From contig NZ_WBMS02000008.1 in NCBI RefSeq assembly GCF_008923205.2, positions 62,001 to 126,000 on the forward strand: a stretch of 64,000 bases of DNA, given 5' to 3'. Below, one piece after another: positions 1-7,617 of this stretch. A model generated the notes under the pieces. It saw only the letters and a program-made list of their open reading frames with translations. It was not told the DNA's origin and ran no database searches. The translations under genes were made by a program, and so were the position numbers. This DNA comes from Actinomadura physcomitrii. GTDB lineage: Bacteria; Actinomycetota; Actinomycetes; Streptosporangiales; Streptosporangiaceae. Numbering within the stretch: position 1 is the stretch's first letter; each line of letters opens with the position of its first letter.

Positions 1-617
1 GGGTGCTGGCCGCCGAGGGACCGCAGACGACCCACCTCGTCGTCGCGGACAAGTGGGGGAACGTCGCCTCCTACACCGTCACGATCGAGCAGTTCGGCGG
101 CAGCGCCCTCACCGTCCCCGGCCGCGGGTTCCTGCTCAACAACGAGCTGACCGACTTCTCGTTCACTCCGTCCGCGCCCGGCGGCCTGCCCGACCCGAAC
201 CTGCCCGGCCCGCACAAGCGGCCGCGCAGCAGCATCGCGCCGACGATCGTGCTCAAGGACGGGCTGCCGAAGCTGGCGGTCGGCACGCCCGGCGGGTCGA
301 CGATCATCACGACCGTGCTGCAGATCCTGGTGAACCGGCTCGACCTCGGCATGGACCTGCCCACCGCGCTCGCCGCGCCGCGCGCCACCCAGCGCAACAC
401 CCCGCAGGTCTTCGCCGAGCAGGCGTTCATCGACAAGTACGGCAAGGCGCTCGCGGCGCGCGGGCACCGGCTGGAGGTGTTCCCCGGGCCGCCGGCGGGC
501 GTGATCGGCGCCGCCACCGGGCTGGAGTTCCTGCGGCCCGGCCTCGTCCAGGCGGTCGCCGAGCCGGTCCGGCGCGGCGGCGGCAGCGCGCTGGTCGTGC
601 GCCCGGCCGGCCCGTGA
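1..617 (+). CDS. ggt: gamma-glutamyltransferase, C-terminal part (5' cut by window edge)
   Basis: This is the C-terminal ~200 residues of a gamma-glutamyltransferase/glutathione hydrolase, an Ntn-hydrolase that cleaves gamma-glutamyl bonds, usually outside the membrane. The frame is open from the first bases, so the start lies upstream of the window. The small-subunit N-terminus is visible as TTHLVVAD; the first Thr of such a TTH motif is the autoprocessing site and nucleophile in this family. Later come the family motifs GFLLNNEL, PRSSIAPTIV and the GTPGGSTIITTV loop that binds the gamma-glutamyl carboxylate. Stop TGA is followed 36 bp later by cutA on the same strand. Family assignment is firm; substrate and secretion cannot be judged without the N-terminus. 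Confidence 0.9.
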   Translation, partial: VLAAEGPQTTHLVVADKWGNVASYTVTIEQFGGSALTVPGRGFLLNNELTDFSFTPSAPGGLPDPNLPGPHKRPRSSIAPTIVLKDGLPKLAVGTPGGSTIITTVLQILVNRLDLGMDLPTALAAPRATQRNTPQVFAEQAFIDKYGKALAARGHRLEVFPGPPAGVIGAATGLEFLRPGLVQAVAEPVRRGGGSALVVRPAGP

Positions 618-653
618 CGAGTGCGGACCGGGCGAGCGGGAAGTAGTGGTGGC

Positions 654-1013
654 ATGGCGCAGTCTTACGTGCAGGTGACCACCACCACCGACGCCCGGTC
701 CGAGGCGGCCGGGCTGGCCCGGTCGGCGGTCGCCGAACGGCTCGCCGCGTGCGCCCAGCTCGTCGGCCCGATCGCGAGCACCTACTGGTGGGAGGGCAAG
801 ATCGAGACCGCCGAGGAGTGGATGGTGGTGTTCAAGACCACCGCCGACCGCTTCGACGAGCTCGCCACCCTGATCACCGACCTGCACTCCTACGACACCC
901 CGGAGATCATCGCGACGCCGGTGGTGGCGGGCAGCCTGGACTACCTCGCCTGGGTCGCCGAGCAGACCGAGCCGGGCGAGCGCGACGAGGCGGTGGACGA
1001 GCCGGAGGACTGA
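654..1013 (+). CDS. cutA: CutA1-type divalent cation tolerance protein
   Basis: A 119-residue CutA1 protein: small trimeric ferredoxin-like fold linked to divalent metal (copper) tolerance in other bacteria, true function unsettled. Family hallmarks are the early VTTTTDARSEAAGLARSAV strand-helix, RLAACAQL, STYWWEGKIETAEEW and the YDTPEIIATPV segment. The ATG at 654 gives the usual CutA length; an upstream in-frame GTG would add an atypical 11-residue leader. The Shine-Dalgarno is weak (GGTGG region). It follows ggt by 36 bp and may be co-transcribed. The acidic C-terminal tail after residue ~105 is typical of actinobacterial members. Confidence 0.9.
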   Translation: MAQSYVQVTTTTDARSEAAGLARSAVAERLAACAQLVGPIASTYWWEGKIETAEEWMVVFKTTADRFDELATLITDLHSYDTPEIIATPVVAGSLDYLAWVAEQTEPGERDEAVDEPED

Positions 1014-1092
1014 GCGGCGCCCGGCCGTGCCGGACTGCTGTCGCGCCGGGCCCGTGTGAGGCATGCCATAGCCGGGTAAGTCTTCATTTACC

Positions 1093-2019
1093 GTGGCGGG
1101 CGTGGTTTCCTCGGCCGCGGAGAGGAAGGCGGTCGACGTGCGCGAGCAGTTCGAGGTCCGCGAGGACGGGGAGCACGAGGACACCGGCCTGTTCGGTCCG
1201 GGCTCGGTGACCTGGCGGGTGATGGGCGAGCCGGTGCTGATCGTCGGCGGGATCCGGGCGCTGCTGCTGCAGGCCCTGCACCCCCGGACGATGTGGGGCA
1301 CGGCGCAGAACTCCGAGCTGATGAACCCCGACGCCGCGTGGGCGCGGCTCGGCCGGACGGTCGAGTTCGTCCGGGTGCGCACCTACGGCACGCACGAGGA
1401 GGTCGAGCGGGGGGGCCGCCGCGTCCGCAAGCTGCACTCCAAGCTCACCGGCCTCGACCTGCGCACCGGCGAGACGTTCCCGGTGGACGACCCCGAGAAC
1501 CTGCTCTGGGTGCACATGGGCGAGGTCGACTCCTACCTCGACGTCGCGCGCCGCGCCGGTGTCCCGCTGACCGCCGCCGACGCCGACGCGTTCGTCGACG
1601 AGCAGCGCCGCGCCGCCGCGGTCGTCGGCCTCGACCCGGCGGACGTGCCCGGCTCGGTCGCCGAGATGGCGGACTACTACACGGACATGCGGCGGCGGAT
1701 CTTCGCGTGCCGGGAGGCCCGCGAGGGGCTGAAGCGGATGTTCAGCCCGGCCGTCCCGCAGCACCTGCTGCCGCTGAAGCTGGCGGCCCCGGGCGTGGCG
1801 ATGCTGGTCGTGTCGACGCTGCCGCGCTGGGCCCGCCGGATGTACGGGCTGCCGGGCCTGCCGACGTCCGACCTGGCCGCGACGCTGGCGCTCAAGGGCC
1901 TGTACCGGACGACTCATGTCGTCCCGGAGCGGTTCAGGTACTCGCCGGACGCCCAGCGGGCCAGGCGCCTCACGCGCGCGCACGAGGCGGACCCGGCCGG
2001 CTGGTCGATGGCGTCCTGA
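1093..2019 (+). CDS. oxygenase MpaB family (DUF2236) protein
   Basis: A 308-residue protein of the MpaB/rubber-oxygenase catalytic family (DUF2236), which bind b-type haem in characterised members such as latex clearing protein and fungal MpaB. Seen: PVLIVGGIRALLLQALHP, then HPRTMWG, the VRVRTYGT segment, LLWVHMGEVDSYL and a C-terminal LPRWARRMYGLP. Conserved His residues in LHPRT and WVHMG are the expected haem-region histidines. No signal peptide, so cytoplasmic. Start is uncertain: GTG at 1093, with another GTG three codons on; neither has a good ribosome site. Physiological substrate unknown. Convergent with the efflux pump gene, 34 bp apart. Confidence 0.8.
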   Translation: MAGVVSSAAERKAVDVREQFEVREDGEHEDTGLFGPGSVTWRVMGEPVLIVGGIRALLLQALHPRTMWGTAQNSELMNPDAAWARLGRTVEFVRVRTYGTHEEVERGGRRVRKLHSKLTGLDLRTGETFPVDDPENLLWVHMGEVDSYLDVARRAGVPLTAADADAFVDEQRRAAAVVGLDPADVPGSVAEMADYYTDMRRRIFACREAREGLKRMFSPAVPQHLLPLKLAAPGVAMLVVSTLPRWARRMYGLPGLPTSDLAATLALKGLYRTTHVVPERFRYSPDAQRARRLTRAHEADPAGWSMAS

Positions 2020-2053
2020 GACGGCGTCCCGTCCCGAGGCGAGCGGAGCCCGG

Positions 2054-3616
2054 TCAGGCCACCGGCGGGGGAGCGTCGCCCTGCGCGGTGTCCGGTCCGC
2101 CTGCGGTGTCCTTGCCGTGCCTGGGGAGCAGCAGCGCCGGGACGATCAGCACCGCGGTGAGGATCATCGAGACCCAGAACGTGGTGCCGAACGCGTCCGC
2201 GAGCTTCGGCGCGACCTGCTCGCGGATCCGGTCGGGGATCTGCCCCACCCCGGCGGTGCCGCCGTCGCCGCCCATCTGCGGCAGCCGCGAGCTGATCTGG
2301 CGGGACAGGATGACGGCGAGCAGCGCCACCCCGACCGAGCCGCCGAGCTGGACGAGGATGTTCAGCGTGCTGCTCGCCCGCGACGCCGCCGAGCGGGCCA
2401 GCGTCGTCAGCGCGGCCGACATCGTCGGCATCATCGTGCAGCCGAGGCCGAGGCCCCGCACGTACAGGGCGGCGCCGAGGTACCAGTAGGAGGTGTCCGC
2501 GCCGACCAGCGCGAACGGGATGGTCCCGACCACCAGCAGCACGATGCCGACCGGGACGATCCGGCCGGCGCCGAGCTTGTCGACGACGATGCCGGACAGC
2601 GGCATCGCGGTGGCGGCGCCGAGGCCCTGCGGGGCCAGCAGCAGCCCGGCCGCGAGGGCGCCCTCGCCGCGGGCGGTCTGGTAGTACAGCGGGATCAGCA
2701 GCATCGAGCCCATCAGCGCGATGCCGACGAGGAACACCGCGACGGACGCGGTCGCGAACGTCCGGTCGGTGAACAGCCGCACGTCGATCAGCGACCGCTC
2801 CCGCCGCTGCAGGCTGTGCAGCACGAACAGCGCCACCAGGACGGCGCCGGCGACCAGCCACGCGATCGTGGACGTGTTCCCGAAGCCGCCGTTGCTGTTG
2901 GCGGTGGACAGCCCGTAGATCAGCAGCGCGAACCCGGGCGGCAGCAGGAACAGCCCGCGCAGGTCCAGCGCGGAGGAGCCGCCTCCGCCGTGCCCTTCCT
3001 GCTCGTGCGGCACCTTCCACCAGGCGAGGGCGAAGGCGAGCGCGCCGACCGGGAGGTTCACGAAGAAGATCCAGCGCCAGTCGACGTCCTCGACCAGCCA
3101 GCCGCCGAGCACCGGGCCGAGCACCGGGCCGAGCAGCATCGGCACGCCCACGATGCTCATGATGCGGCCGACCCGCCGCGGCCCGGCGGCCACGGTGAGG
3201 ATGGCCATGCCGGTCGGCATCAGCATGCCGCCGCCGAGCCCCTGCAGGACGCGGAAGACGATGAGCGACTCGATGTTCCAGGACGCGCCCGACAGCGCCG
3301 ACCCGGCGACGAACAGCACGATCGACAGCATCCACACCCGACGGCCGCCGAACCGGTCGACCGCCCAGCCGGTGATCGGGATCACCGTGCCGAGCGCGAG
3401 CGTGTAGCCGGTGATCGTCCACTGGATGGTGGACAGGCTCGCGTCGAAGTCCTTGCCCAGCGTCTGCAGGGCCACGTTGACGATGGTGGTGTCCAGGATC
3501 GCCATGACGGTCCCGGAGACGATGACGAGACCGAGGAGGATGACCTGCGGATCCAGGCGCTCGGTCGCGGCGGACGCGCCCGGCGGCGCGAGGTCGGTGG
3601 GCGGGCTCTCGGCCAT
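2054..3616 (-). CDS. DHA2-family MFS drug efflux transporter
   Basis: A 520-residue EmrB/QacA-type (DHA2) major facilitator with about 14 hydrophobic segments, exporting drugs or other small compounds by proton antiport. Visible signatures: motif D-like LDTTIVNVALQ in TM1, motif A region GWAVDRFGGRRVWM, motif C GPVLGPVLGGWL in TM5. The ATG at 3616 is preceded by GAGGGGG at good spacing; an upstream start would add 31 unlikely residues covering the operator. It is divergent from the marR gene at 3732, with two mirror-image 13-bp operators between, so it is very probably the target of that repressor. Substrate unknown. Confidence 0.92.
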   Translation of the reverse strand: MAESPPTDLAPPGASAATERLDPQVILLGLVIVSGTVMAILDTTIVNVALQTLGKDFDASLSTIQWTITGYTLALGTVIPITGWAVDRFGGRRVWMLSIVLFVAGSALSGASWNIESLIVFRVLQGLGGGMLMPTGMAILTVAAGPRRVGRIMSIVGVPMLLGPVLGPVLGGWLVEDVDWRWIFFVNLPVGALAFALAWWKVPHEQEGHGGGGSSALDLRGLFLLPPGFALLIYGLSTANSNGGFGNTSTIAWLVAGAVLVALFVLHSLQRRERSLIDVRLFTDRTFATASVAVFLVGIALMGSMLLIPLYYQTARGEGALAAGLLLAPQGLGAATAMPLSGIVVDKLGAGRIVPVGIVLLVVGTIPFALVGADTSYWYLGAALYVRGLGLGCTMMPTMSAALTTLARSAASRASSTLNILVQLGGSVGVALLAVILSRQISSRLPQMGGDGGTAGVGQIPDRIREQVAPKLADAFGTTFWVSMILTAVLIVPALLLPRHGKDTAGGPDTAQGDAPPPVA

Positions 3617-3678
3617 GGTCGGCCCCCTCGTGTGTGTTCCGGTTGCCCCGTGTCCCCAGTGGGAAATGCGTGAAACGC

Positions 3679-3729
3679 CTTGAAGTTCAACGTGTTTACA
3701 CTGCAGCACGGAATGTGTTGAACTTCAAG
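3679..3729. promoter_or_regulatory. paired MarR-type operators in divergent promoter
   Basis: CTTGAAGTTCAAC at 3679-3691 is repeated as its exact inverse GTTGAACTTCAAG at 3717-3729. Each 13-mer is itself a near palindrome (TTGAA-N-TTCAA), as expected for one MarR dimer site. The right site ends two bases before the marR start codon, and the left one lies about 60 bp before the pump gene, so one repressor could shut both promoters. The assignment to this MarR is inferred from position. Confidence 0.8.
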
Positions 3730-3731
3730 GT

Positions 3732-4301
3732 ATGTCCGGAAAAACAGGCGCGGTCGTCACGCCCGGTGGCGCGCCGGACGGCGCGTCCGCCCGCACGGGC
3801 ACCGCCGTGGACGCCGATCTGGAGGCGATGGTCCAGATCATGGGCCGGATGTTCCGCGGCATGAAGGGCCGCAGGGCACAGGACGAGGCCGAGGAGCTGA
3901 TCGAGCTGGTCAAGGCGGCCGGGCTCGGCCCCCGCCACGTCCCGGTGCTGATCGGCCTGGTGCTGAACGGGCCGGTCCCGGTCGGCGTCCTCGCCCGGCA
4001 CATGGCGCTCAGCCCCGCCACCGTCAGCCAGCTCGTCGGGGAACTGCAGCGCGGCGGCTTCGTCGACCGGCGCCCCGACGAGCGGGACCGCCGCCGCATG
4101 ATCGTCAGCCTGGCCGAGGAGCGCCGCGCGCTCGTCGAGCGGTTCGCGTGGCGGCGGCTGCGGCCGCTGCGGATGACGCTGGAGGCGCTCGGCCCCGCCG
4201 AGCGCGAGCACTTCCTGCACGGCTGGCGGACCCTGGTCGAGATGATGGAGCGGACCGGGAAGGACGACCCGCTCTGCGGCGGGGTCAGCCCCGGCGCATG
4301 A
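3732..4301 (+). CDS. MarR-family transcriptional regulator
   Basis: A 189-residue winged-helix regulator. After a ~30-residue flexible N-terminus comes the MarR core: VLIGLVLNGPVPVGVLARHM, recognition helix SPATVSQLVGELQRGGFVDRR and the wing PDERDRRRMIVSL, followed by a dimerisation helix. It should repress the divergent DHA2 pump and itself through the twin operators at 3679-3729. The start ATG abuts the operator with only AAGG one base upstream, so translation may be leaderless or the mRNA very short-leadered. It overlaps the convergent csoR gene by 17 bp. Ligand unknown. Confidence 0.9.
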   Translation: MSGKTGAVVTPGGAPDGASARTGTAVDADLEAMVQIMGRMFRGMKGRRAQDEAEELIELVKAAGLGPRHVPVLIGLVLNGPVPVGVLARHMALSPATVSQLVGELQRGGFVDRRPDERDRRRMIVSLAEERRALVERFAWRRLRPLRMTLEALGPAEREHFLHGWRTLVEMMERTGKDDPLCGGVSPGA

Positions 4302-4584
4302 GCCGCCCGACCGCCGCCATCAGCTCGGTGGACATCTCCTCGCCTTTGCCCTCGTGCGTCCCCTCCGCCACGCAGTGCCGGACGTGCCCGTCCAGCAGCC
4401 CCAGCGCGACCTTGTCCAGGGCCGCCTGGACGGCGCTGATCTGGGTGAGGATGTCGATGCAGTAGCGGTCGTCGGCCACCATGCGGTCGATGCCGCGGAC
4501 CTGCCCCTCGATCCGGGCGAGCCGGGTCTGCAGCTGGTCCTTGGTGGCGGTGTACCCGCGGGTGGGGGTCTCGCCGGTCGCCAT
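4285..4584 (-). CDS. csoR: CsoR-family metal-sensing repressor
   Basis: A 99-residue all-helical DUF156/CsoR repressor. The Cu(I) ligand set C-H-C is present: Cys42 in RYCIDIL, and His67-x3-Cys71 in GHVRHC, matching Cys36/His61/Cys65 of the M. tuberculosis protein, so a copper sensor is more likely than an FrmR or RcnR type. ATG at 4584 has AGGA five bases upstream; an in-frame GTG lies six codons earlier. Its own promoter carries a CsoR-like pseudopalindrome (4644-4659). No copper ATPase or chaperone is adjacent; the nearest copper genes are at 14.4 kb. Convergent overlap of 17 bp with marR. Confidence 0.88.
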   Translation of the reverse strand: MATGETPTRGYTATKDQLQTRLARIEGQVRGIDRMVADDRYCIDILTQISAVQAALDKVALGLLDGHVRHCVAEGTHEGKGEEMSTELMAAVGRLMRRG

Positions 4585-4643
4585 CTCCGTCCTCGCAATC
4601 ACTCCGGGGCCGTGCGGGTCCCTGGGACGCCCCGCCGGGGGAG

Positions 4644-4659
4644 ATCCCCCAAGGGGTAT
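4644..4659. promoter_or_regulatory. probable CsoR operator
   Basis: ATCCCCCAAGGGGTAT reads on the csoR strand as ATACCCC-TT-GGGGGAT, a pseudopalindrome of the TACCCC/GGGGTA type bound by actinobacterial CsoR proteins. It lies about 60 bp upstream of csoR and directly downstream of the neighbouring phosphatase stop, implying copper-relieved autorepression. Assigned by similarity to known sites. Confidence 0.65.
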
Positions 4660-4660
4660 T

Positions 4661-5260
4661 TTATGCGGTCGGATCGGCCGGGACGTTCCACGAATCGATC
4701 ACCGGGTGGCCGTGCTCGGTGCCGAGCAGCGACAGCGTCCCGGTGGCGAGCGCGAAGGCCCGCCCGAGCGCGGGTTCCAGCCCGAGCCAGCGGGCGGTCA
4801 GCACGCGCAGCACGTGCCCGTGCGCCACGAGTGCCACGTCGCCGTCCGCCAGCAGCGGCCGCACCCGCGCGAGCACCGCGTCGGTCCGCTTCCCGACCTG
4901 CTCGACGGTCTCGCCGGGATGCTCGGCGTCGCCCGGGACCACGCCGTCGTTCCAGAGGTACCAGCCGGGCCGGTCCTTGCGGATGCCGGCCGTGGTGACG
5001 CCCTCATAGCCGCCGTAGTCCCATTCCCAGAGGTCGGGGTCCGTCTCGTCGACCGCGAGGCCCGCGAGCTCGGCGGTGCGCCGGGCCCGCTCCGCCGGGC
5101 TGGACACCACCCGGACGATGTGCCGCGGCGCCAGCAGCGGGGGAAGCGCCCGCGCCTGCTCCTCGCCGCGCGCCGTCAGCGGCAGGTCGGTGCGCCCGGT
5201 GTGCCGCCGATCGCGGCTCCACTCGGTCTCCCCATGCCGCAGCAAGATCAGCGCCCCCAT
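4661..5260 (-). CDS. histidine phosphatase (phosphoglycerate mutase-like)
   Basis: A ~199-residue histidine phosphatase superfamily protein. The phosphohistidine motif LRHGETEWS is at the N-terminus, a second Arg motif at VVSSPAERARRTAELA, the acid residue region WEWDYGGYEG, and the second catalytic His in LVAHGHVLRVL. This set fits acid phosphatase/mutase-like enzymes acting on small phosphomonoesters; the real substrate cannot be told. ATG at 5260 has AGGG eight bases upstream; a GTG three codons earlier is the alternative. Upstream, a GC-hairpin repeat region separates it from ald. Confidence 0.88.
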   Translation of the reverse strand: MGALILLRHGETEWSRDRRHTGRTDLPLTARGEEQARALPPLLAPRHIVRVVSSPAERARRTAELAGLAVDETDPDLWEWDYGGYEGVTTAGIRKDRPGWYLWNDGVVPGDAEHPGETVEQVGKRTDAVLARVRPLLADGDVALVAHGHVLRVLTARWLGLEPALGRAFALATGTLSLLGTEHGHPVIDSWNVPADPTA

Positions 5261-5275
5261 GGGCTTCACCCTATT

Positions 5276-5384
5276 TCCCAGGGGGGACGACCCCCCTTGG
5301 AACCCCCCGCTGCGCTCGCAGGGCTCGCTCCGCGTGCCCGCCCGTGAGGTGGCTGGGGTTCAAGCCAGGGGGACCCCCTGGAAC
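5276..5384. repeat. GC-hairpin intergenic repeat element (locus C)
   Basis: Downstream of ald lie a GGGGGG-ACGA-CCCCCC hairpin (5281-5296) followed by TTGGAACCCCC, a G/C-rich stretch (5324-5366) closely repeated in inverse orientation at 39575-39619, and a CCAGGGGG/CCCCCTGG hairpin (5366-5381). It belongs to the same family as elements at 24876, 39766 and 50282. Most likely a composite terminator for ald; no coding potential seen. Confidence 0.7.
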
Positions 5385-5412
5385 CCAGGGGGCGTAGTTC
5401 GGTGCGGGGTGA

Positions 5413-6528
5413 TCAGTCGAGGATCGAGGCCAGGGGGGTGTAGGGGAGGTCGTGGGCCTCGGCGACGTGGTCGTAGACGAGTTCGCCCGCGTGGGTGTTG
5501 AGACCCTTGGCGAGGGCGGCGTTCTCGTGGAGCGCGCGGCGCCAGCCCTTGTCGGCGAGCTGCACGGCGTAGGGGAGGGTGACGCCGGTCAGCGCGTACG
5601 TCGAGGTGTTGGGCACCGAGCCGGGCATGTTGGCGACGCAGTAGAACGTGGAGCCGTGCACCTTGTAGGTGGGGGCGTCGTGCGTCGTGGGGCGGGAGTC
5701 CTCGAAGCAGCCGCCCTGGTCGATGGCGATGTCGACCAGGACCGACCCGGTCTTCATGGCGGCGACGAGGTCGTTGGAGATCAGCTTGGGCGCCTTGGCG
5801 CCGGGGATCAGCACCGCGCCGATCACCAGGTCGGCGGCGCGCGCCTCCTGCTCGACCAGGTAGGCGTTGGACACCAGCGTCCGCATCCGGCCCTGGTAGA
5901 TCGCGTCGATGCGGCGGAGCCGGTCGACGTCGAGGTCCAGGACGGTGACGTCCGCGCCCATCCCGACCGCGATCTGCGCGGCGTTCAGCCCGGAGACGCC
6001 GCCGCCGATCACCACGACCTTCGCGGGGGCGACGCCGGGCACGCCGCCCGGCAGCACGCCCCGGCCGCCGTTGGAGGCCATCAGGTTGTACGCGCCGACC
6101 TGCGGGGCGAGCCGCCCGGCGACCTCCGACATCGGGGCGAGCAGCGGCAGCGACCGGTCCGGCAGCTGGACGGTCTCGTAGGCGATCGCGGTCACACCGG
6201 CGGCCAGCAGCGCGTCGGTGCACTCGCGGGACGCGGCGAGATGCAGGTAGGTGAAGAGGGTCTGGCCGGCGCGCATCCGGTGGTACTCGGCGGCGATCGG
6301 CTCCTTGACCTTGAGGATCAGGTCGCCTTCGGCCCACACCTCGTCCGGGCCTTCGAGGATCTTGGCGCCCGCGGCGGTGTAGTCGTCGTCGGGGATGTGG
6401 GAGCCGAGGCCGGCGCCGCGCTCGACGAACACCTCGTGGCCGTGCCGGGTGAGCTCGTGCACGCCCGCCGGGGTGATGGCCACGCGGTACTCGTGGTTCT
6501 TGATCTCTTGCGGGACGCCGATCTTCAC
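5413..6528 (-). CDS. ald: alanine dehydrogenase
   Basis: A 371-residue NAD-dependent L-alanine dehydrogenase, converting alanine to pyruvate, ammonia and NADH and reversibly assimilating ammonia. Length and sequence match the family end to end: MKIGVPQEIKNHEYRVAITP with substrate-binding Arg15, Lys75 in LKVKEP, His96 in YLHLAAS, Rossmann VVIGGGVSGLNAA, and DIAIDQGGCFE with the catalytic Asp. The ATG is preceded by GGAGGAG at ideal spacing. A perfect 7-bp inverted repeat lies 85 bp upstream (6613-6633). Single gene; its 3' end runs into a terminator-like repeat. Confidence 0.96.
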   Translation of the reverse strand: MKIGVPQEIKNHEYRVAITPAGVHELTRHGHEVFVERGAGLGSHIPDDDYTAAGAKILEGPDEVWAEGDLILKVKEPIAAEYHRMRAGQTLFTYLHLAASRECTDALLAAGVTAIAYETVQLPDRSLPLLAPMSEVAGRLAPQVGAYNLMASNGGRGVLPGGVPGVAPAKVVVIGGGVSGLNAAQIAVGMGADVTVLDLDVDRLRRIDAIYQGRMRTLVSNAYLVEQEARAADLVIGAVLIPGAKAPKLISNDLVAAMKTGSVLVDIAIDQGGCFEDSRPTTHDAPTYKVHGSTFYCVANMPGSVPNTSTYALTGVTLPYAVQLADKGWRRALHENAALAKGLNTHAGELVYDHVAEAHDLPYTPLASILD

Positions 6529-6612
6529 GGGGCTCCTCCGTCAACGCTGACCAGGACCTATGCCTACAGCGTGCGGTGCGCGGACCCCTCCTTGCCATGT
6601 GCAGGTTGCAAA

Positions 6613-6633
6613 GTCATCGCTCTTTTCGATGAC
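6613..6633. promoter_or_regulatory. inverted repeat upstream of ald, candidate operator
   Basis: GTCATCG-CTCTTTT-CGATGAC is a perfect 7-bp inverted repeat with a 7-base spacer, about 85 bp before the ald start in a locally AT-richer stretch. The arrangement suits a dimeric regulator of ald, but no regulator gene is adjacent, so the factor is unknown. Confidence 0.45.
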
Positions 6634-6655
6634 AAGGTGTAAAGCGCGGCAGGTC

Positions 6656-6686
6656 GGCGCCGGGCCCCGCTCGGGGCTCCGGCGCC
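6656..6686. terminator. GC-rich hairpin terminator
   Basis: GGCGCCGG-GCCCC-GCTC-GGGGC-T-CCGGCGCC forms a 13-bp stem with one bulged T. It lies 12 bp beyond the stop codon of the DUF574 methyltransferase on the minus strand and has no U tract, as is usual for actinobacterial terminators. Confidence 0.65.
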
Positions 6687-6698
6687 GGGGCTCCTGAA

Positions 6699-7511
6699 TC
6701 AGGGCTTGCGGGCGATGCCGCCGTACATGAGCTTGTGCCCTACGGTCAGCTCGTTCGGGACGGGCCCGTCCGGACGCCACAGCGGCAGCGGGACCACGCC
6801 CGGCTCCAGCAGCTCCAGGCCGGCGAACCAGTGCTCGATCTCCTCCGGCGTGCGGAACCGCCCGGTGCCGAGCAGCCCCTGGTACTGCACCTCGGCGTCG
6901 ATCGCCTCCTGGCTGGACGCGCAGAAGCTCGTGATGAACAGGTGGCTGCCGGACGGCACGGCGTCCATCAGGACGTCGACGACCCGCTGCGGCTTCTCGT
7001 CGTCGTGCAGGTGGTGCAGGATGCCGACGAGCATCACGCCGACCGGCCGGCCGAGGTCGATGAGCCGCCGGACCTCCTCGTTCGCGAGGATCGCCTCCGG
7101 CTCCCGGACGTCCGCGGTCACCACGGTGGTGCGCTCGTTCTCGGCGAGCAGCGCCCGCCCGTGCGCCAGCACGATCGGGTCGTTGTCGACGTACACGACG
7201 CGGGACTCCGGCGCGACGGACTGGGCGACCTGGTGGGTGTTCTGCACGGTCGGCAGCCCGGAGCCGAGGTCGAGGAACTGGCGCAGGCCCGCCTCGCCGG
7301 CCAGGTACCGCACGCCGCGGCCGAGGATCTGCCGGTTGTAGGCGGCCACGTCGTAGATCTCGGGGACGATCTTGGCGATCTCGTCCACGAACGCGCGGTC
7401 CACCTCGAAGTTGTCCTTGCCGCGCAGGACGACGTCGTAGGTGCGCGCGATGCTCGGCTTGGTCACGTCGATGCCGAGTGATGCCCAGTCGTACTGCCGC
7501 TCGTCCGCCAT
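6699..7511 (-). CDS. SAM-dependent methyltransferase, DUF574 family
   Basis: A 270-residue member of the DUF574 (Methyltransf_19) family, greatly expanded in actinomycetes and of unknown substrate. It begins ASLGIDVTKPSIARTYDVVLRGKDNFEVD, a signature N-terminal stretch, then the SAM-binding motif I QFLDLGSGLPTVQNTH, the acidic loop VVYVDNDPIV, and GVMLVGILHHLHDD. All SAM-site elements are present, so it is likely active. ATG at 7511. No partner gene suggests the target; family members often sit beside regulatory genes, which is not the case here. Confidence 0.88.
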   Translation of the reverse strand: MADERQYDWASLGIDVTKPSIARTYDVVLRGKDNFEVDRAFVDEIAKIVPEIYDVAAYNRQILGRGVRYLAGEAGLRQFLDLGSGLPTVQNTHQVAQSVAPESRVVYVDNDPIVLAHGRALLAENERTTVVTADVREPEAILANEEVRRLIDLGRPVGVMLVGILHHLHDDEKPQRVVDVLMDAVPSGSHLFITSFCASSQEAIDAEVQYQGLLGTGRFRTPEEIEHWFAGLELLEPGVVPLPLWRPDGPVPNELTVGHKLMYGGIARKP

Positions 7512-7617
7512 GTGCGCCCGCCTTGTGCCGCTGTGGAGTTTCGCCGGATACCGCCGCCTCCATGATCTTAGACGTGGGTCCAGCCCTCCGTCCCGAAACT
7601 GTCGAATGTCGTGCGGG

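Noticed and set aside
4640..4652. GGGGGAGATCCCCC as a terminator of the phosphatase gene
   Set aside because: The stem overlaps the CsoR-like operator and the csoR promoter region; the operator reading explains the sequence better.
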